This document shows positions 13,080 through 26,420 of a stretch of DNA of 64,000 bases, one piece after another. Numbering within the stretch: the stretch's first letter is position 1; each line of letters begins with the position of its first letter. A model generated the notes under the pieces. That model searched no databases, had not been told where the DNA came from, and was given only the letters and a program-made list of their open reading frames with translations. Source of the stretch: Limanda limanda (lineage: Eukaryota > Chordata > Actinopteri > Pleuronectiformes > Pleuronectidae); assembly GCF_963576545.1 (NCBI RefSeq), contig NC_083653.1:16847139-16911138 (forward strand). The letters are read 5' to 3'. Both the position numbers and the translations under genes were made by a program.

Positions 13080-13500
13080 GTGTGGGCTGAGTCTACGTAT
13101 ACTAGACACTGATTGGTTAGATGGGCGTGCGTCGGACATCAGCGTGTTGTCAACTCAGTGTGTAGAAGTCTTTCCATTTAAATTGAGAAAATGAAAGCAT
13201 TGGTTCATTTCTTTAATTTCATTGCCACTGTAATGGCATCGTGGTTTTACTACCAACATTACAAAGTTCAGGCATAGCACTCAACACCAGTTTCAATGAG
13301 ACAAGTGAAAATGTTTTATCCTCAAAGTTAAAAACTGAAAGGAATTTTGAGTTATAAGTAGGGCTGCCGCGTTCTTTTTCTCCTTCTATTGTTTAATTGT
13401 ATCTCCTGCAATAGGTCAGAAAGTCCACACTTTCCAGATAAAGTGTTTTTCACACTGCAAACAAACTAAACAATGGATGAGTTTGATTGGAACCTTAGAG
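13080..13500. repeat. Dispersed repeat, copy 2
   Basis: Diverged copy of the 3847-4410 repeat in the same orientation. It shares the 'gtctacgtatac...gacactgattggtt' block, the 'gttgtcaactc' block and the 'cttctattgt...actgcaaac' block, with different internal spacing. The flanks are not recognisable, so its exact ends are uncertain. Confidence 0.5.
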
Positions 13501-14265
13501 TACTGATTCATCGCTGAAGTACCTCAAGGTGAATCCATTCACAAGCTCTATTTTGCCATTCAATCTGTGCAGTGTTAAGTGATAAACAGGTCTGTTGTAC
13601 ATTTGGGTCAAATTATTAACCTCGAATGCGGCCGATGACTCATGACAACAACACAGACTTCGTTTAGACACGGGGAGAGAAAAATCGCAATAAACCAAAA
13701 CAGGTATATCTTGTTAAGTGGCTTCCTGATCCCTTCAGCTCTGCAGTATTATGGTTGAACCAAAGCACAGATTTTACGCTCGCTGGTTTGATGTGTCATT
13801 TTGGGAATGCTCATTTATGCCAGGCTCTCGTGGGAGATCAGCGTCTCTCGTTCTCAATTAACTTGCGCTGCTGGCCTGAGATGTTTGGGAACAATTAGGA
13901 CGGGAGGCTGCAATCTCGAGTACCGTGGGGGGAAACAGCTGGGGGAGAGACACTGAAAGTGATTTGCATGGCTGCCGTGTTAAAGAAATTGCACGCGTCC
14001 ATCATTTTCATCCGGCCTGGTGCTCAGGAGACGGGAAAATGAGAGGTAAATTGTATGTAGTTTAAATGGCCTTTTTTGCTGCTGAGAGGCGGGAATTAAT
14101 GCAAATCTATATGCGCTTGGATTCTTCTTTGGCAAAGTTTGATTTCTGTGTTTTCTGATGATTTTTTCATGAAGTGGAGAGTCTTTGTGTGTGTGTGTGA
14201 TCCAATACAAAATCGTCACCCACTATAACTTTGCACACTACGTGCACTGCGTTTTATTATTCTAG

Positions 14266-14545
14266 TTGTTTGGAAAATATGTAGTCGGAGATAAAATGGA
14301 GTCAAGCAGTGAGGATGACTTGGTGGTCCTTTCACGTCCTGAAAAAAATAAAAATTGGGTCCATCCAAACTTGAGAAGCCGTCAGAAACAAAGAGAATTT
14401 CATTTTCTGCCCAAACAGTTCTCTGGAACGCTTTTGACAGATGCAAAAATACAGCAAATCGAAAAAGTGTTCTGAAAACTCACTGTAAGGCCGTATTTAT
14501 TTTTAAACGTGCAACAATTTCTGACAAAAAACAAGGACATTAAAA
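14266..14545 (+). pseudogene. PIF/Harbinger-type transposase fragment (decayed)
   Basis: An open stretch of about 69 residues contains MESSSEDDLVVLSRPEK, then NWVHPNLRSRQKQREFHFL. An acidic start followed by a W-V-H-P block, an R/Q-rich stretch and E-F-H is what I remember at the N-terminus of fish PIF/Harbinger transposases of the HARBI1 family. The frame stops after IEKVF, well before any DDE catalytic residues, and no terminal repeats were found. It is either a small relic or a chance resemblance. Confidence 0.4.
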
Positions 14546-15679
14546 GAAAGTAAAGAGACAAAGCAACTTGCAGCATCTGGTCATAAACCAGAATCCACTC
14601 ACACTGTTGCTACACATGGATTTGCACACTAAGATATCATGATCCCCTCTCTTTTTTTCCTCGCCTCATCAATTTTTTTCTCTCCATAGTGCGTCAGCGA
14701 TGTTGCTTAACGCCTGGGGATATATGATAATCACTGATTTATTCTCTCTTCAAGATGTAGCGAGGAAGGTGCTGTGCAGCTCGCTGCGTGTCTCCCTCCC
14801 CGTGGTAGTCTGCTCGATGATGTTTGATGAGTGTGTTCATCAGCTCACGGGTGTGAGTGTGTGAGCGTGTGTGTGTGTGTAGGCAGATCTACTCCTCTTC
14901 TCCACCTGCTGTCAGACGTCTCTTACTTTTCAGTTAGTTAGTCTCTGTGATCACCCTCCTTCACAACCAGCGCCCAGACCTGGCAGTAATTATGTAAAGG
15001 TCAAACTAGTAGCCAGGTATTCAATGGGATGTTTTCTTTATTCCTTCTTTCCCTTTGCTTCTGTCTTCATCACTATACCTCCTCCTACCTGTTTTTCTGG
15101 CGGCCCTGCTGGGCACCCGAGCTCCCAGTGAATTGTGGGAGATGAATGCTGGAGGTGAGCGAGTTGCTCAGTAGGGCCAATTAGCAGACGGCAGACTGAT
15201 GGGAACTCTGCTGTTGTGCGTGGCTCATTAGGATTACACACACACACACACACATTTCCAAGCACACAGTTGGTACCGGGATCTCTTAATCTTTGTCTCC
15301 CACATCTGTATACGTGCGCAACCAATTCAAGCTATCGTAACATGCATATATTTCCACACACGCAGGCTTATATACACTCTCAAAAAACCAGTCAGCCCTG
15401 GTGCGGCCACATCCACTCACACTCAGAGGAACAATATCAGGATTCTGTGTCTGTTGCCAAATAGTTTCCCTTCTACCATCGACATGGCAAACTCATTCCA
15501 GCGCTGTCAGGCATTATCCGTCTTCTCTGTCGCCGGAGTGTGTGTGTGTGCAACGTTGTGACTCCATTTATGAATTTTTCATGTCACTTCATGTGCAACA
15601 GAATATGAACATAAAGCTATTTCCATTATACATCTCTGTGTGAACATGTTTGTGATTGCGATTATGTGTTTGTGATCGG

Positions 15680-15832
<153 letters not shown>

Positions 15833-16072
15833 CTCAGGGGCAGTTTGTCTCTCAGTGTGTGAGAACCAGCAGCTAGCTACAGGGCCTTTGGACCATGGGG
15901 GTTTTTGTAATGGATGTCCCCCATGCCTCACAACACAGCTTATATAGATCCTCCGGGAATGAGTGTGTGTGTGTGTGTGTAAACCTGCTGTCTTGTCAGC
16001 CGGCACTGTCACGGCGGGGCACTCGCACACAAAAGGGGCAAGCAAACAGTACACATTAGTCTCACACACACT

Positions 16073-16073
<1 letters not shown>

Positions 16074-16135
<62 letters not shown>
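16074..16135 (+). repeat. (CA)n microsatellite, about 60 bp
   Basis: Pure alternating CA, 245 bases downstream of the GT tract and complementary to it. Preceded by a short (GT) run at 15962-15980. Confidence 0.97.
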
Positions 16136-16138
<3 letters not shown>

Positions 16139-16949
16139 GGCAGTCTGTGTCTGAGCCGATCGGCAGGACATCAGTACATGCTCCGGGTGGTCCACAGGCT
16201 CACCTCATGCTGGGATGCCTCCAGGGATGGCTGACTGGTTACAAGAAGACGCACAACTAAAATCTAAAGCTTACAAGTAAAGCAACAAAGTGAGCTCCGA
16301 ACCTCTCGCAGTGCTCATGAAAGCCAGAGCCCACCAAAACTATTAAATGCAAATAACTTCAACAGAGCACTTTAGTGTAGAGAATTTAAATGCCCTCTGA
16401 TTATACAGCCTATCCTTGAGTTTCACAGAACAATTTTGGATTAAAAAAACATCCTAAATGTTATTCCAGGCCTCATATATCAAATGCATATTCTCACCCT
16501 CTCTGTACAGATGTCATCTATCCCCCAGCACATGCCAGTAGACTTTCATGGATTATCAAAGCGGAACAGTCGCTATTTAATCCTTTGCCAAGCCATTTTA
16601 GGGCGGCTGTGAGATCCCACACTCTTGATGGTGTTTAATTCACTTTTTTTCCAGCACAACGGTTCTGGGAACAAAACTATTACAAAAGTTAAACTTCTAT
16701 CGCCAGCATTTTTTTTCTTCAACACTCAAAGTTAATCTATATCAGACTTAGGAATTTGCTGCTTTTCTTGTTGAAAACCTTGTTTTTACTTCTGGATCAC
16801 CAGTTAATTCTTCTTGTTAATTGGTTAGTTTACTTTTTATGCGTGAACATGAATATTCCAACATTTGGGGCAATGTTCTTATTAAGGTTGCATGAGACCA
16901 TTAATATTAATGTGACAAATGTGCCTCTGCGTTTGACACAGACATAGTT

Positions 16950-17460
16950 TGATAGACACTGTGATTTAATGAAGCCGACTTCATTTGCATAATGGTCCTA
17001 ATATCATTGCAGAAGTTGATGATGATGATCAATGATTCATGAGAAAAGACTGTGTCGAACACAAAAAGATATAAAGTAGCAATATCATTAGATAATGTAC
17101 CTCTCAAGTGTTTAGGACCAACTATTAGAACCTCCGTTTTGTCTGAGTTTAATAGAACATTGTGGGTCATCAGGGTTTTATGTCCTCTAAACACACTTGC
17201 AGTTTAGTTGGCTAAGTAGTTTGCCTGATATATATAACTGGCTATGGTGCACATAACAATGTTTCCTGATAATGCTTTCATATGTATATGCATATGTAAG
17301 CTTAATTGAATTAGACCAAGCACAGAACCCTGAGGAACCCTGTGATCTTCACTGGTGTACACAGATGACCCATCATTAATTTGTACAAACTGGAATTGAT
17401 CTGATAAATAAGACTTGAAGATAGTTCATCATTGCATAGCTAAGATGGTGAAAGATTTAT
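16950..17460 (-). pseudogene. Decayed LINE reverse-transcriptase fragment
   Basis: Read on the - strand from about 17440, the sequence gives FKSYLSDQFQFVQINDGSSV, then RVPQGSVLGL, and further on LLNSDKTEVLIVGPKHLRG. These match, in order, conserved blocks of fish L2/CR1-group non-LTR reverse transcriptases: the thumb-proximal block, the G-V-P-Q-G-S motif and the LNxDKTE block. Between them, where the catalytic Y-A-D-D should stand, the sequence around 17230-17255 is eroded and frame-broken, so both catalytic aspartates are lost. It is an old, inactive insertion antisense to nrxn3 transcription. Ends and exact family are uncertain. Confidence 0.7.
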
Positions 17461-20400
17461 TTCTGTTTTGACTTTATTCTATCCATTTACTTTTGAGAGA
17501 TGCTAGCTGCTTTATGCTTTCTTGGCTCAGAGAGATATTGAACACAACACAAGACAAGTCATTGATATTTAATCCGACTGCCTGTACAACAACAAGTCTC
17601 CCACAATCTTGAACTATTTCGACACCGCCACACCAACAGGCCCCCCCCCGAGCTTTGCGCGGTATATGATAATAAACATTGAAGGCCGTGGTCAGTCGGG
17701 GCAATGAATCTTCTCGCCCTGCTATAGTGTGAATATATTTGCTGCCAGCCTTTGATATGCTGTCTGAGTGTGTGAATTTATGTCTGTGCGTGGAGGAGAA
17801 AAAGAAATAGACTACATCTGTGTGAGGGTATTCACAGATCCATATATGCATTACTGTATCTGTGTGCACAGATTTCACCATGTGTCTTCCAGAGTCAATA
17901 GGATTTAATTAAATATAAATCACACAGACTGCCTTTGATCTTCCACAGCAATAATGTCTTCTGTTTCATTGCTCAGCTGAGCTGTTAGCAAGGCCAAGTG
18001 ATGTTTCTCCTTTGAGTCCGCAGAGAGTTGGTGCAAACTACAATGAAGACTGTTGCTCTTAGTAGCAACGGGTGAGGAGAAATTGCAAGGCGCCGTGAGT
18101 CTGTGTGCGTCCACAGGTAGTCGTCCTTACATGTGCCGGCACGCGGCGCTACTGTGGGAGGGCCCAGACGTATGGTTTATGTTAAATCATTTCTCTGTTG
18201 GTTGGTGATTACGTTTCAACTTTCATCTTCTGAAAAGAGGCTAAATCAAATGCTTAATTTGGTTTGTGCTCATTAAGGAATGGAAGCCAAACGGGACCTC
18301 TGTCTAATTTGGGAGACGTAAAGCTGCCTGCGTCGGGCATTACATAACGCATTCATTGATTTGGTATTACTGCATTGAAGTCATAATAGCTTTTGGCTGT
18401 GAGCAGTACGGCAACGCTGAAATGGATTGAACAGGGAGCAGAGGATGTAGTCCACAAGGGGAAAGTGCAGGGTCCAGTTTCAGCTACTTGTTTCAGACTT
18501 CACACATTCTCAACAGAAAGCCAATCGCTCTCCCAATGGAACATATCCTCTTACTCATTGATTGTATTGTCCAAATTAGTGAGGTCAACTAAGGTCTATT
18601 TATAAAATCCATAGTCTCAAAAGCACGTCCAAAACATCAGCAGAAACAAAAGCCTTTTTTAATGTAGTTAATCAGCCTCCATTCTCAATGTGGATGATGG
18701 TTTGTTATATCAACATACAATTAGAACAACATTGTTTAATTTGCATGAAGTTATTAAATTAATTGGGGTTTTGGTTTGGAGGCAAAGAAAAACGCAATTT
18801 ATTGTGCAAAGCCTGGATTAGGTGAGTCTTACAAATAGATCCAGATTTGAACCATTTCACAAATCCAACTTCAGCCTTGTTAGAATATGATTATTCATAA
18901 CACAAAGAGAACTTGATGTGCAGATCACATGAATTCACAATGAGGACAGAGATGTAAAAGAGACAGCTGACGTTCTTCACCACAGAGCAGAATATATTAA
19001 ACACTCATGTGTGAACATGTGGCGGCACTTTTTAAAATCAAAAGGTGAGAATCAGCTCAGACTCAGGTACAGATGTGTTGCTGTTTGCTGCTCTGTTAAC
19101 TGAGCTCGGTGCAGAGCTCTCTGTGTGATTATATCAGCTTGGATGTGGATGTTGTGGACCTGAAATCCAGAAAAATGAATTGCCAACAATTCGGAATTCG
19201 ATTTTATAATTAAAAAGTGCATTTGTAAATTTGTTTAGATGCATTTACTTTTTAAATTGCCTTCGATAGTAAAGTCTAAGTTTAGATAATTTGTTGAAAT
19301 AAGACAAGGTATTTAAATGTGTCAACTTGGATCCTGGAAAATGATGTGATAATATGTTGTCGCTATGTTTTCACACGTTCTAAACAAAGTGTTAATTTGC
19401 AGATTAATTGGGATGGAAATAAAATCTAATTTAGGTGAGGAAGAGACAACATGATGTATAAATTATTAAATAGGTTTAAAATTAAGTAGTTTATATTCAG
19501 TGAAGAATTGTCTTAGATTTAAATTTCATAATGCAATAAGTGATTCATATGTCACATTGTGATCGCTGCTAAAAGCGTCCTGAGCAGGTGTAGCAGAAAT
19601 GAAGGACTACAGCGTTGTCTGGCAAGTACACTGTGACACTGATTTAATCTGAGTCCGGAAAATTAGCCTGACAGAAACCATTCTAACCTGGTTTATGAAA
19701 CTAAATTTAGAAAACTAAGCCTAATTTACTCAAGTAATCACAATTTAATAATATTTCTTCCTGCTGGTCTTTGAGCATGAATACAGTTACCTGGTCTCCA
19801 AGGCCCTGGTCCTGTGGGTGCTTCAGGGCTCAAACACACATGTGTACCAGCACACAGTCCAGACTAAATTTAAATTGATTTGATATCAAACTTTGTGATT
19901 AGTGCGAGATCAGATCAACTGGAGGGTCGGTTCATTTTTGTCTTTCAGCCACCTGCTCCAAAGTCTATGCTCCTATCAGGGTCTTTCTGGAATATCCAGA
20001 GTTGGGTTGTGGTTAAAATGCAGAAAAATATTTGAACCTCCTACATGAGAATCCTATCCCTCCTTGGTGTAGGGATAGGATTTCTAGGGTTCTTGAAGGT
20101 TATGGTTTTTGCATGAGGTTTATTTTGGGTGTAGGAGTCGGGCATTCCCACTGGCATTAATATAAATGAATGCCTTATTTTCGTGAGAGGACAAGTCTCA
20201 GCCAGTGTCTTGTCATCCTCAGTAAAATGGAGCCCTTTCCAATCCTGTCCTCTCCTGACTTCCCACCCTCCTCCTCTGCCTCCCTGGTGCTTTCATCTTC
20301 TCCCTGCCTCTGCTCTGGTCACGGCTCTCAGCACTGCTCGCCACCGCATCCACAAATTCCTCACTTCCTCTGGAAGGGAGAACCGCAAACGGTAACACAA

Positions 20401-21320
20401 ACCATAACTCAGAGCTGCAATCGCTGCTCCAATTTCACCTGAGGACGTCATGGGCTTGCATAGAGAGCAGAAATTTCCCCCCATCTCTCGGCCGCACACA
20501 CCTCTCCCGTGTCCCTCGCTTCCTGCCTCTCCCCATTGGATCGCACCATAAACTCCCTCAATCTTTCGGCTGCTCCGTCTTTATGTGTGTACATACATGT
20601 AGGGTGTGAGTGTGTGTTTGTCACAGAGCTTCCCTGATGACCTTGTACTCTGCGGCAGGGGGGTGATTAAGGATCAGGGCCAAAGACCATTTCCTTTTCC
20701 ATGGGAAGATGAATGACCCTGTTTGAAAGTGGCTGCCTATGGCCTCAGGGCAATTAGAGTTTGCTGTGAGCCAGCAGCCCTCGCCGCTCTCTGTGCAAAG
20801 GCAGGTCCTTGAGAAAAAGAGAAATACTGGCACACAACCCACTCTGCTGAAACCAACACACGGTGATGGTGAACAAATTGAATGCATTTTGTTTGTTGTT
20901 TTTTTCCCCCCGCTTTTCCAGCTGTTTTCCTTTCTCGCTCTCCTCACCCACTTCTCCCGCCCTCTTCCAATTTCTCCATAAACCTGGGAAGGAGGAAAAG
21001 AAGTGCTGACTACAGCAGGCCACTAAGAAAGGCCCACCGAGGGTGCTCGTTTGAAATATCAATATTTGATCTTGGAAATCATTTAGCGTGTGGCTCAGGC
21101 CCTACAAGTTAATTCTGGTGCTCATTTGATTGTAAATGACCCACTTTATTGAACGGGAAGGTTAACAGCCTCTTTGCACTGCTCGTGTTTGCTTTAAACA
21201 TTGTCATTACCATTGGAAATTAAACATCATGATCAAATGTTTTATTAGACTCACTTCTGTGTGTTCTTTTAAACATGAGCTCCCTGCCACCCAACCCCTA
21301 CCCCGATATTTTCTTTTTCT

Positions 21321-21610
21321 TTTTTTTATAATACTTTATTTATAATTTTCAGATACATAACAAAGTGTTGACAAGACATAATACAAATTCACAAACAAAA
21401 AATAAACAACAAAATAAAAACAAGCTGCCAGTCAGATTACTCAATTACATATTTGGTCTTTCAGGAATGTTCCCACAATAGCCCTATCTCAAAGATAGGG
21501 CTAAGTAACATGAATAAATTAACAGAGTAATATACTACATCAACTAATGTAGCCTGGTGGGTCAGAGTTGTTGTGGTGTTCAATATATATTGCACTGCGC
21601 CAAAGCAGGT
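21321..21610 (-). mobile_element. Retroposed poly(A) fragment with 20-bp TSD
   Basis: A 290-bp insertion is flanked by a perfect 20-bp direct repeat, ccccgatattttctttttct, at 21301-21320 and 21611-21630. On the - strand it ends with AATAAAGTATTATAAAAAAAA, i.e. a polyadenylation signal followed by an A tail at the duplication. This is the signature of LINE-machinery retroposition. It contains a perfect 10-bp hairpin (AGCCCTATCT / AGATAGGGCT, 21480-21502). Source unknown: a 5'-truncated fish L1-like element or a processed 3' UTR. Confidence 0.8.
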
Positions 21611-22934
21611 CCCCGATATTTTCTTTTTCTGATGAAGCGTCTTATCTTTCACAGAGCTGGGACTAAGAGTGAAAAGAGTTGTTGCAGCGTATTGATAGGG
21701 ATATGGCCTAGCGCCATTGATTCCCCTTGTAATACAAGCCTCTCCCTTGTCGGCCTGTCAAAGCCCAGATCAGACATGATAACGCGCACATCAGACAGCT
21801 TTCAATAGAAAGCTGAAGCTTCCGCCATTGGAGATGATTATCTTATTTTGGAGCGAGGGCCCGTCACAGTGGAGGAGTGGGAACTAGTGAGATCAGCCTG
21901 TGTGATGTTCCCTAGACAGCGAGGGAGGGGAAACGGAGACGGGAGTGGGAGTCGGCCTGACCTCTGATTTGTGTCACTTACGGGGGCCATTCCTCAAGCT
22001 GAAAAATAACCTGCCCCTCCAATCCCTGTTCCGAACGTGTGTGAGAAACATTTCCAAGGTGAACACGGAGCGCCTCGGGGAGAGAGCGGTTGCTTTGAAT
22101 TGTGTTTCTTTGATTTGCCCTTAACCGCACGTCGTCACTTTGATCTCGGAACATGCAGCCGCGTTGGACATCCATGGCAACCGAGTGCCAGGATGGGGCG
22201 CTTGAGGAAAATTGATTGGTTTAAGGTTTATTCCCATCAGTTTGAAAAGAAAGAGAGAGCAGCTCTAGCCATTGGGCACTGTGATGTCGTAAATAAAGCA
22301 AATTGGGTTTGATAGCAGGGCTTTAATGTGGATCTATAATGTCATGTCTCTTCCCTTCTTCTCAGCAGTGTGTGTTTCCTTCACCCTCGGGGCACAAGAA
22401 CATGTGAAGGTCGTTTGTTATGATAAGACCGTGGTGTGTTCAGGACCAACCTCCCGTGCCCTCCCGGATGATGGGACTCACTGTACTGTACTTAAGCATG
22501 CCCGCTCCCCCCCCCTCGCCTCTGGAAGATGCAGCGCTGTTGGTGCTCATATTTCATGTCATGTTTGTAACCCGGGGGTCCGTGCATGGGTTTTAGTCTT
22601 AACATGGCTGTCAGTGACCCAGGGGAGGGGGAGACAGTGGTCGAGTATGTCTTTTCTTTTTTTCGCCTGCCAAGCACAAGCTGTTGCTTTGATGTGACCG
22701 ATCCAATCACTGTCAGGCCGGGCAGAATATTCAGCCTCAGCCGGAGCCGTCAATGCAGCAGCTGCTTCTGTTATCAGCCACGCATTTGAAAAGTTTGACT
22801 CCGAGTTGAAACGTTCACTGTTCATCAGCATACAATTAAATGGTCCCTCATTAATAATGTTTTTTTTAACGTGGATCATTCGTTAATAAAATTAAAATTA
22901 AAATCTTGAACTAGTAGAACATTGAGTAGAACAT

Positions 22935-23350
22935 GTACCACTGTCCCTTTGTGAAACTACATTTAAATTCACTAGACCCAGGTTTTTATTTGGATCTACT
23001 TGGACCAAATTGCACTCATAAATATCAGTCCTTTAATCATCCATCCCTCCATCCTTCAATAATTTATTCCACTAATCATTTTTATGGGTCCCATTGGGAG
23101 CTGGAGCATATTCCAGTGACATTGGGCGAGAGGCAGGGTACACGAAAGGTTGCCAGTGTATCGCAGGGCTCTATGAAATATGCCAGATTTAGTTCATCAA
23201 GATCCCTGATTTATACTCTACGTTCAAGAGAGTGACAACAATTCTTGATCCAGATCCACACCACAGTTTACTGGGTTGTTTCATGACCCACAACCCACCC
23301 TTCTACCAAGCGTCATACTGATCCATCCAGTTGTCTTGCTTATAAACCCG
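22935..23350. repeat. Dispersed repeat interrupted by a second repeat
   Basis: Bases 22947-23035 and about 23250-23345 match, in order, 51548-51720. Shared words include 'acatttaaattcactaga' and 'cacccttctaccaag' versus 'catccttctaacaag', followed by 'cagttg'. Between these arms, 23038-23175 carries a catccatccctcc run and then 'attgggcgagaggcagggtacac' and 'atcgcagggct', a tail I recognise as common in fish LINE/SINE repeats. So one element appears nested in another. Families not named. Confidence 0.55.
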
Positions 23351-25646
23351 AGGCTGAGGTAGAAATACGTATTTGACTTTTTTTTGTGTCATCTAAATGT
23401 CCTGCTTGAGTCAGGTGGGCTCTGCTGTGGCTCGGCTTTACCGACTGCTGGATTCCATTTGGCTGAGGAAGATATCTGTCTAAACGCGGGTGCCTTTATC
23501 TGCTTGATGCAGCAGAGTTTGGCAGCCTGTGCTGCTGCTGCTGATAAACTAATAAACAAGACAGTGTGTCCTCACTGAGTTGTGGTGGAGGGAGGACGAC
23601 ACAAAGACTGTCCTCCTAACAAAACTGTAATTTTGTGAGATAAACACTTGATTTGTCTCAGTCAGACTCTGAGGAACAGAGGCGGCAAAAGTCTTAACTC
23701 AAGTAGAAGTACAGATACAAGTAAAAGTATGGAACTTCTTTCCAGTTTATTGTTAATCAGTCCTGCAGCCTCTTCTCAATGAGGTCAGGACCGAGCAGTG
23801 ATGTGAAACATTCGTTCACGTGTTGAGATAATTGCAGCTTCGCCAGAGAGGAGAAACTTTGCAGAGACAGAGGCGGCCCGGCATCTTTGGACCTTTTTCT
23901 CCGTGCCGAGCCCATCAGTGGCGAAAAAGCCAAAAAAAGCTTTGTTTTTTTTTAAACTTGTCTCTCAAGGAGGCTGTCTATCTGTATCGATCGCCGGTGT
24001 GATCCTTTCAGTTGATGTGCTGAAGTGGTCCGAAGTAAACGCCGTTTTAATGAAGCCTGGCTATTGATCTGGACGTGTTGTTTGTTTGTGGAGGCAGGAA
24101 CTTGAGCATCTCTCGGATGGGATAATCAGGCATGAGGCACATAGCCTGTGAGTTTTCAAGTCATGAAATCATTGTGTATGATGCACATTCCTCACACACA
24201 TGACCACAAATCAAAACCTCAGACACACACACACACACACGCACGCACACAACAAACCCGGCCGGTAAATCCCGCCACCCAGACTCTCTTAAAATGACTG
24301 TGGGAATGTTTGTTGAGAATAATTACTCTAAAAGAAGAAATCACTTTGCTGCCAAAATATATCCCACTCTATGTTATGGAGATTTAGACAGAGAATTGGA
24401 TTTCCCCAGCTGTGAAATCAGTTTTTGTAGTCCCGCTGGCCAACCGCATCATTATGCTATACCCCGCTGCAGGCTCCCATCACTGCACAAATGCAGCCTA
24501 TGCCTTTTCCGCCTCCATGAGCTCCCTTTGCATTTACAACATCTAGCCTCGCGCCATATGTTATTATCGACGTCTCTGGTCGACTGCGGGAGGAGACTGG
24601 GAGCTCTGCTTGTCACTTCATTGCTTCTGCGTTAGCCCAAATGCGGAAAAAAATGGCACCCTAAGCCCCCTCGTGAGAAGAAGCACTTTGGTGGAAAGCA
24701 TTGTGAGGGCGCGGAGATGCGTCGCGTGTTTATGAAAATGAATCAGGCGCGCGTCTTGTGAATCTCCAAATGTCAAACATCACACTTCAGAAAAGCCCTC
24801 TTCAATTTCCCTGAGTGGAATCAAAGTTGCTTGAGATGAGAGTGGGTCTCTCACGATACGCGCCTGTGTAGATGATTGTCAATGAAATGATAAAGTGGAT
24901 ATATTGAAAGGAGTGTGTCCTTCTACCATTAAAATGCAACCTTTACAATACCCGAGCTGAGGCTGTCAGTTCTTCACTTTAATGTGGAGCGGCTCCAAGA
25001 TGAAATGTTTGATGACGCTCGTTGCAGGAGCTCGGCGGCTGTGGCCTCGGTGCAACAACAATTCGAGAGAGCTCAGAGATTATTAACATTCCAGGCTTAT
25101 CTCATGTTGAAAATGCTGGGATGTTTGATTAGCCAGCCTCCTTACAGTAACGTCACTCCATATACAATTATTAAAGTTGTTTTTCAGATTGGAAGATTGG
25201 AGTGTGGGTACACCAGATGAGAAAAAAACTGTGTTAAGGCTTTGGGGTCATGGATTGGCTAAAATTGAGTACAATATTCTTAATTATGTTTTTATTTGTG
25301 AGTGTTTTTTTTTGTGACTGTTTTTCACTGCTTCCCATTCACTTTGAATGGGGTGACGTCATGCTTTGCTTTTGTTTCTACTCCCTTTTATATAACCAGT
25401 ATAACAGTGGGTGCGTTCATTTACAGCTCCAGAATCACACGTGGCGAACGATGGGTGTTGATTGAGAAGTGTCTGAACTCATTTGATGAGGCTGTGTAGC
25501 TCAGCGACAACCACACCCCTATAAAAGTTTTGCTATCACAAATTGCTGCAGTGATGCTGCAAGCATCTGGAAGTTTAGTAAGACTGACAGTCTGGTGATG
25601 ATAAGTGTTTTCTCCTCTTACACAGCAGCGCAAAGGGAATACGTGT

Positions 25647-25672
25647 AAAAAAAAAAAAAAAAAAAAAAAAAA
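25647..25672 (+). repeat. Poly(A) run of 26 bases
   Basis: Uninterrupted A homopolymer in the intron. It may be a retroelement tail, but no matching target duplication or body was recognised next to it. Confidence 0.9.
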
Positions 25673-26420
25673 GAAGCTAATTTTTAATGTCTGATTCTAC
25701 ATGAGCAAAGATTTCCTCGACAAAATATACACGGCTCATTACAGCATTCCATGTTTTATTCAAGTGATTTTATTTTCTTTATGCATAAGAAATAAACAAA
25801 ATTGTAAATTCATCACAGTGCCCCTCAGATGGGAGAAGAAGATGCCTTTTGATATCGCTCTCTTCATACTTAGCGTAACCTTGTGTTGTTGCAGCCTTAA
25901 TGTCGAGCAAAGGAACCAGGCCACGCAGATAATGAGAGACGTACACATGTAGATCAGAGTGTGAGGCTTTGTGAATCTGCCGCAGTGAAAACCTTTCCTT
26001 TGTGTCGAGATGAAGTCGGCATCAGCTGCAGAGAAAGGCAGCGGCTTCAGTCCTGCATGGGTTGTGGCCCGATGGTGTCACCGTGGAATTGCCGGAACAG
26101 ACGGGTGGCTTTGGGCTCCTCATCTCTCTCTTTCTCTCTGTGTCCCTGCCTCCCACATTCGCCGCTATCACAGTAACAAGCAATAACCCTCTTTCAGCAA
26201 TAACCAAGACTTTTACACCCGTAATGTGGCTTCAATAAATAATGTCATTTTCACCATGGGGCTGTATTTTACAGCAATTTAGTTCACAGCCTCCCCTCCT
26301 GCTCGGTTTTTCGCCTCCTCATGCTGGAGTACAGTACATAATATGCTGCATTACAGACACCAGAACTATCGCACATTTACACATTACGTGTTATGATGCA
26401 GAATGGAGCACACTAACTGG

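Noticed and set aside
24294..24635. 113-residue + strand frame
   Set aside because: No recognised motif and no splice sites in a useful phase; more likely non-coding intron.
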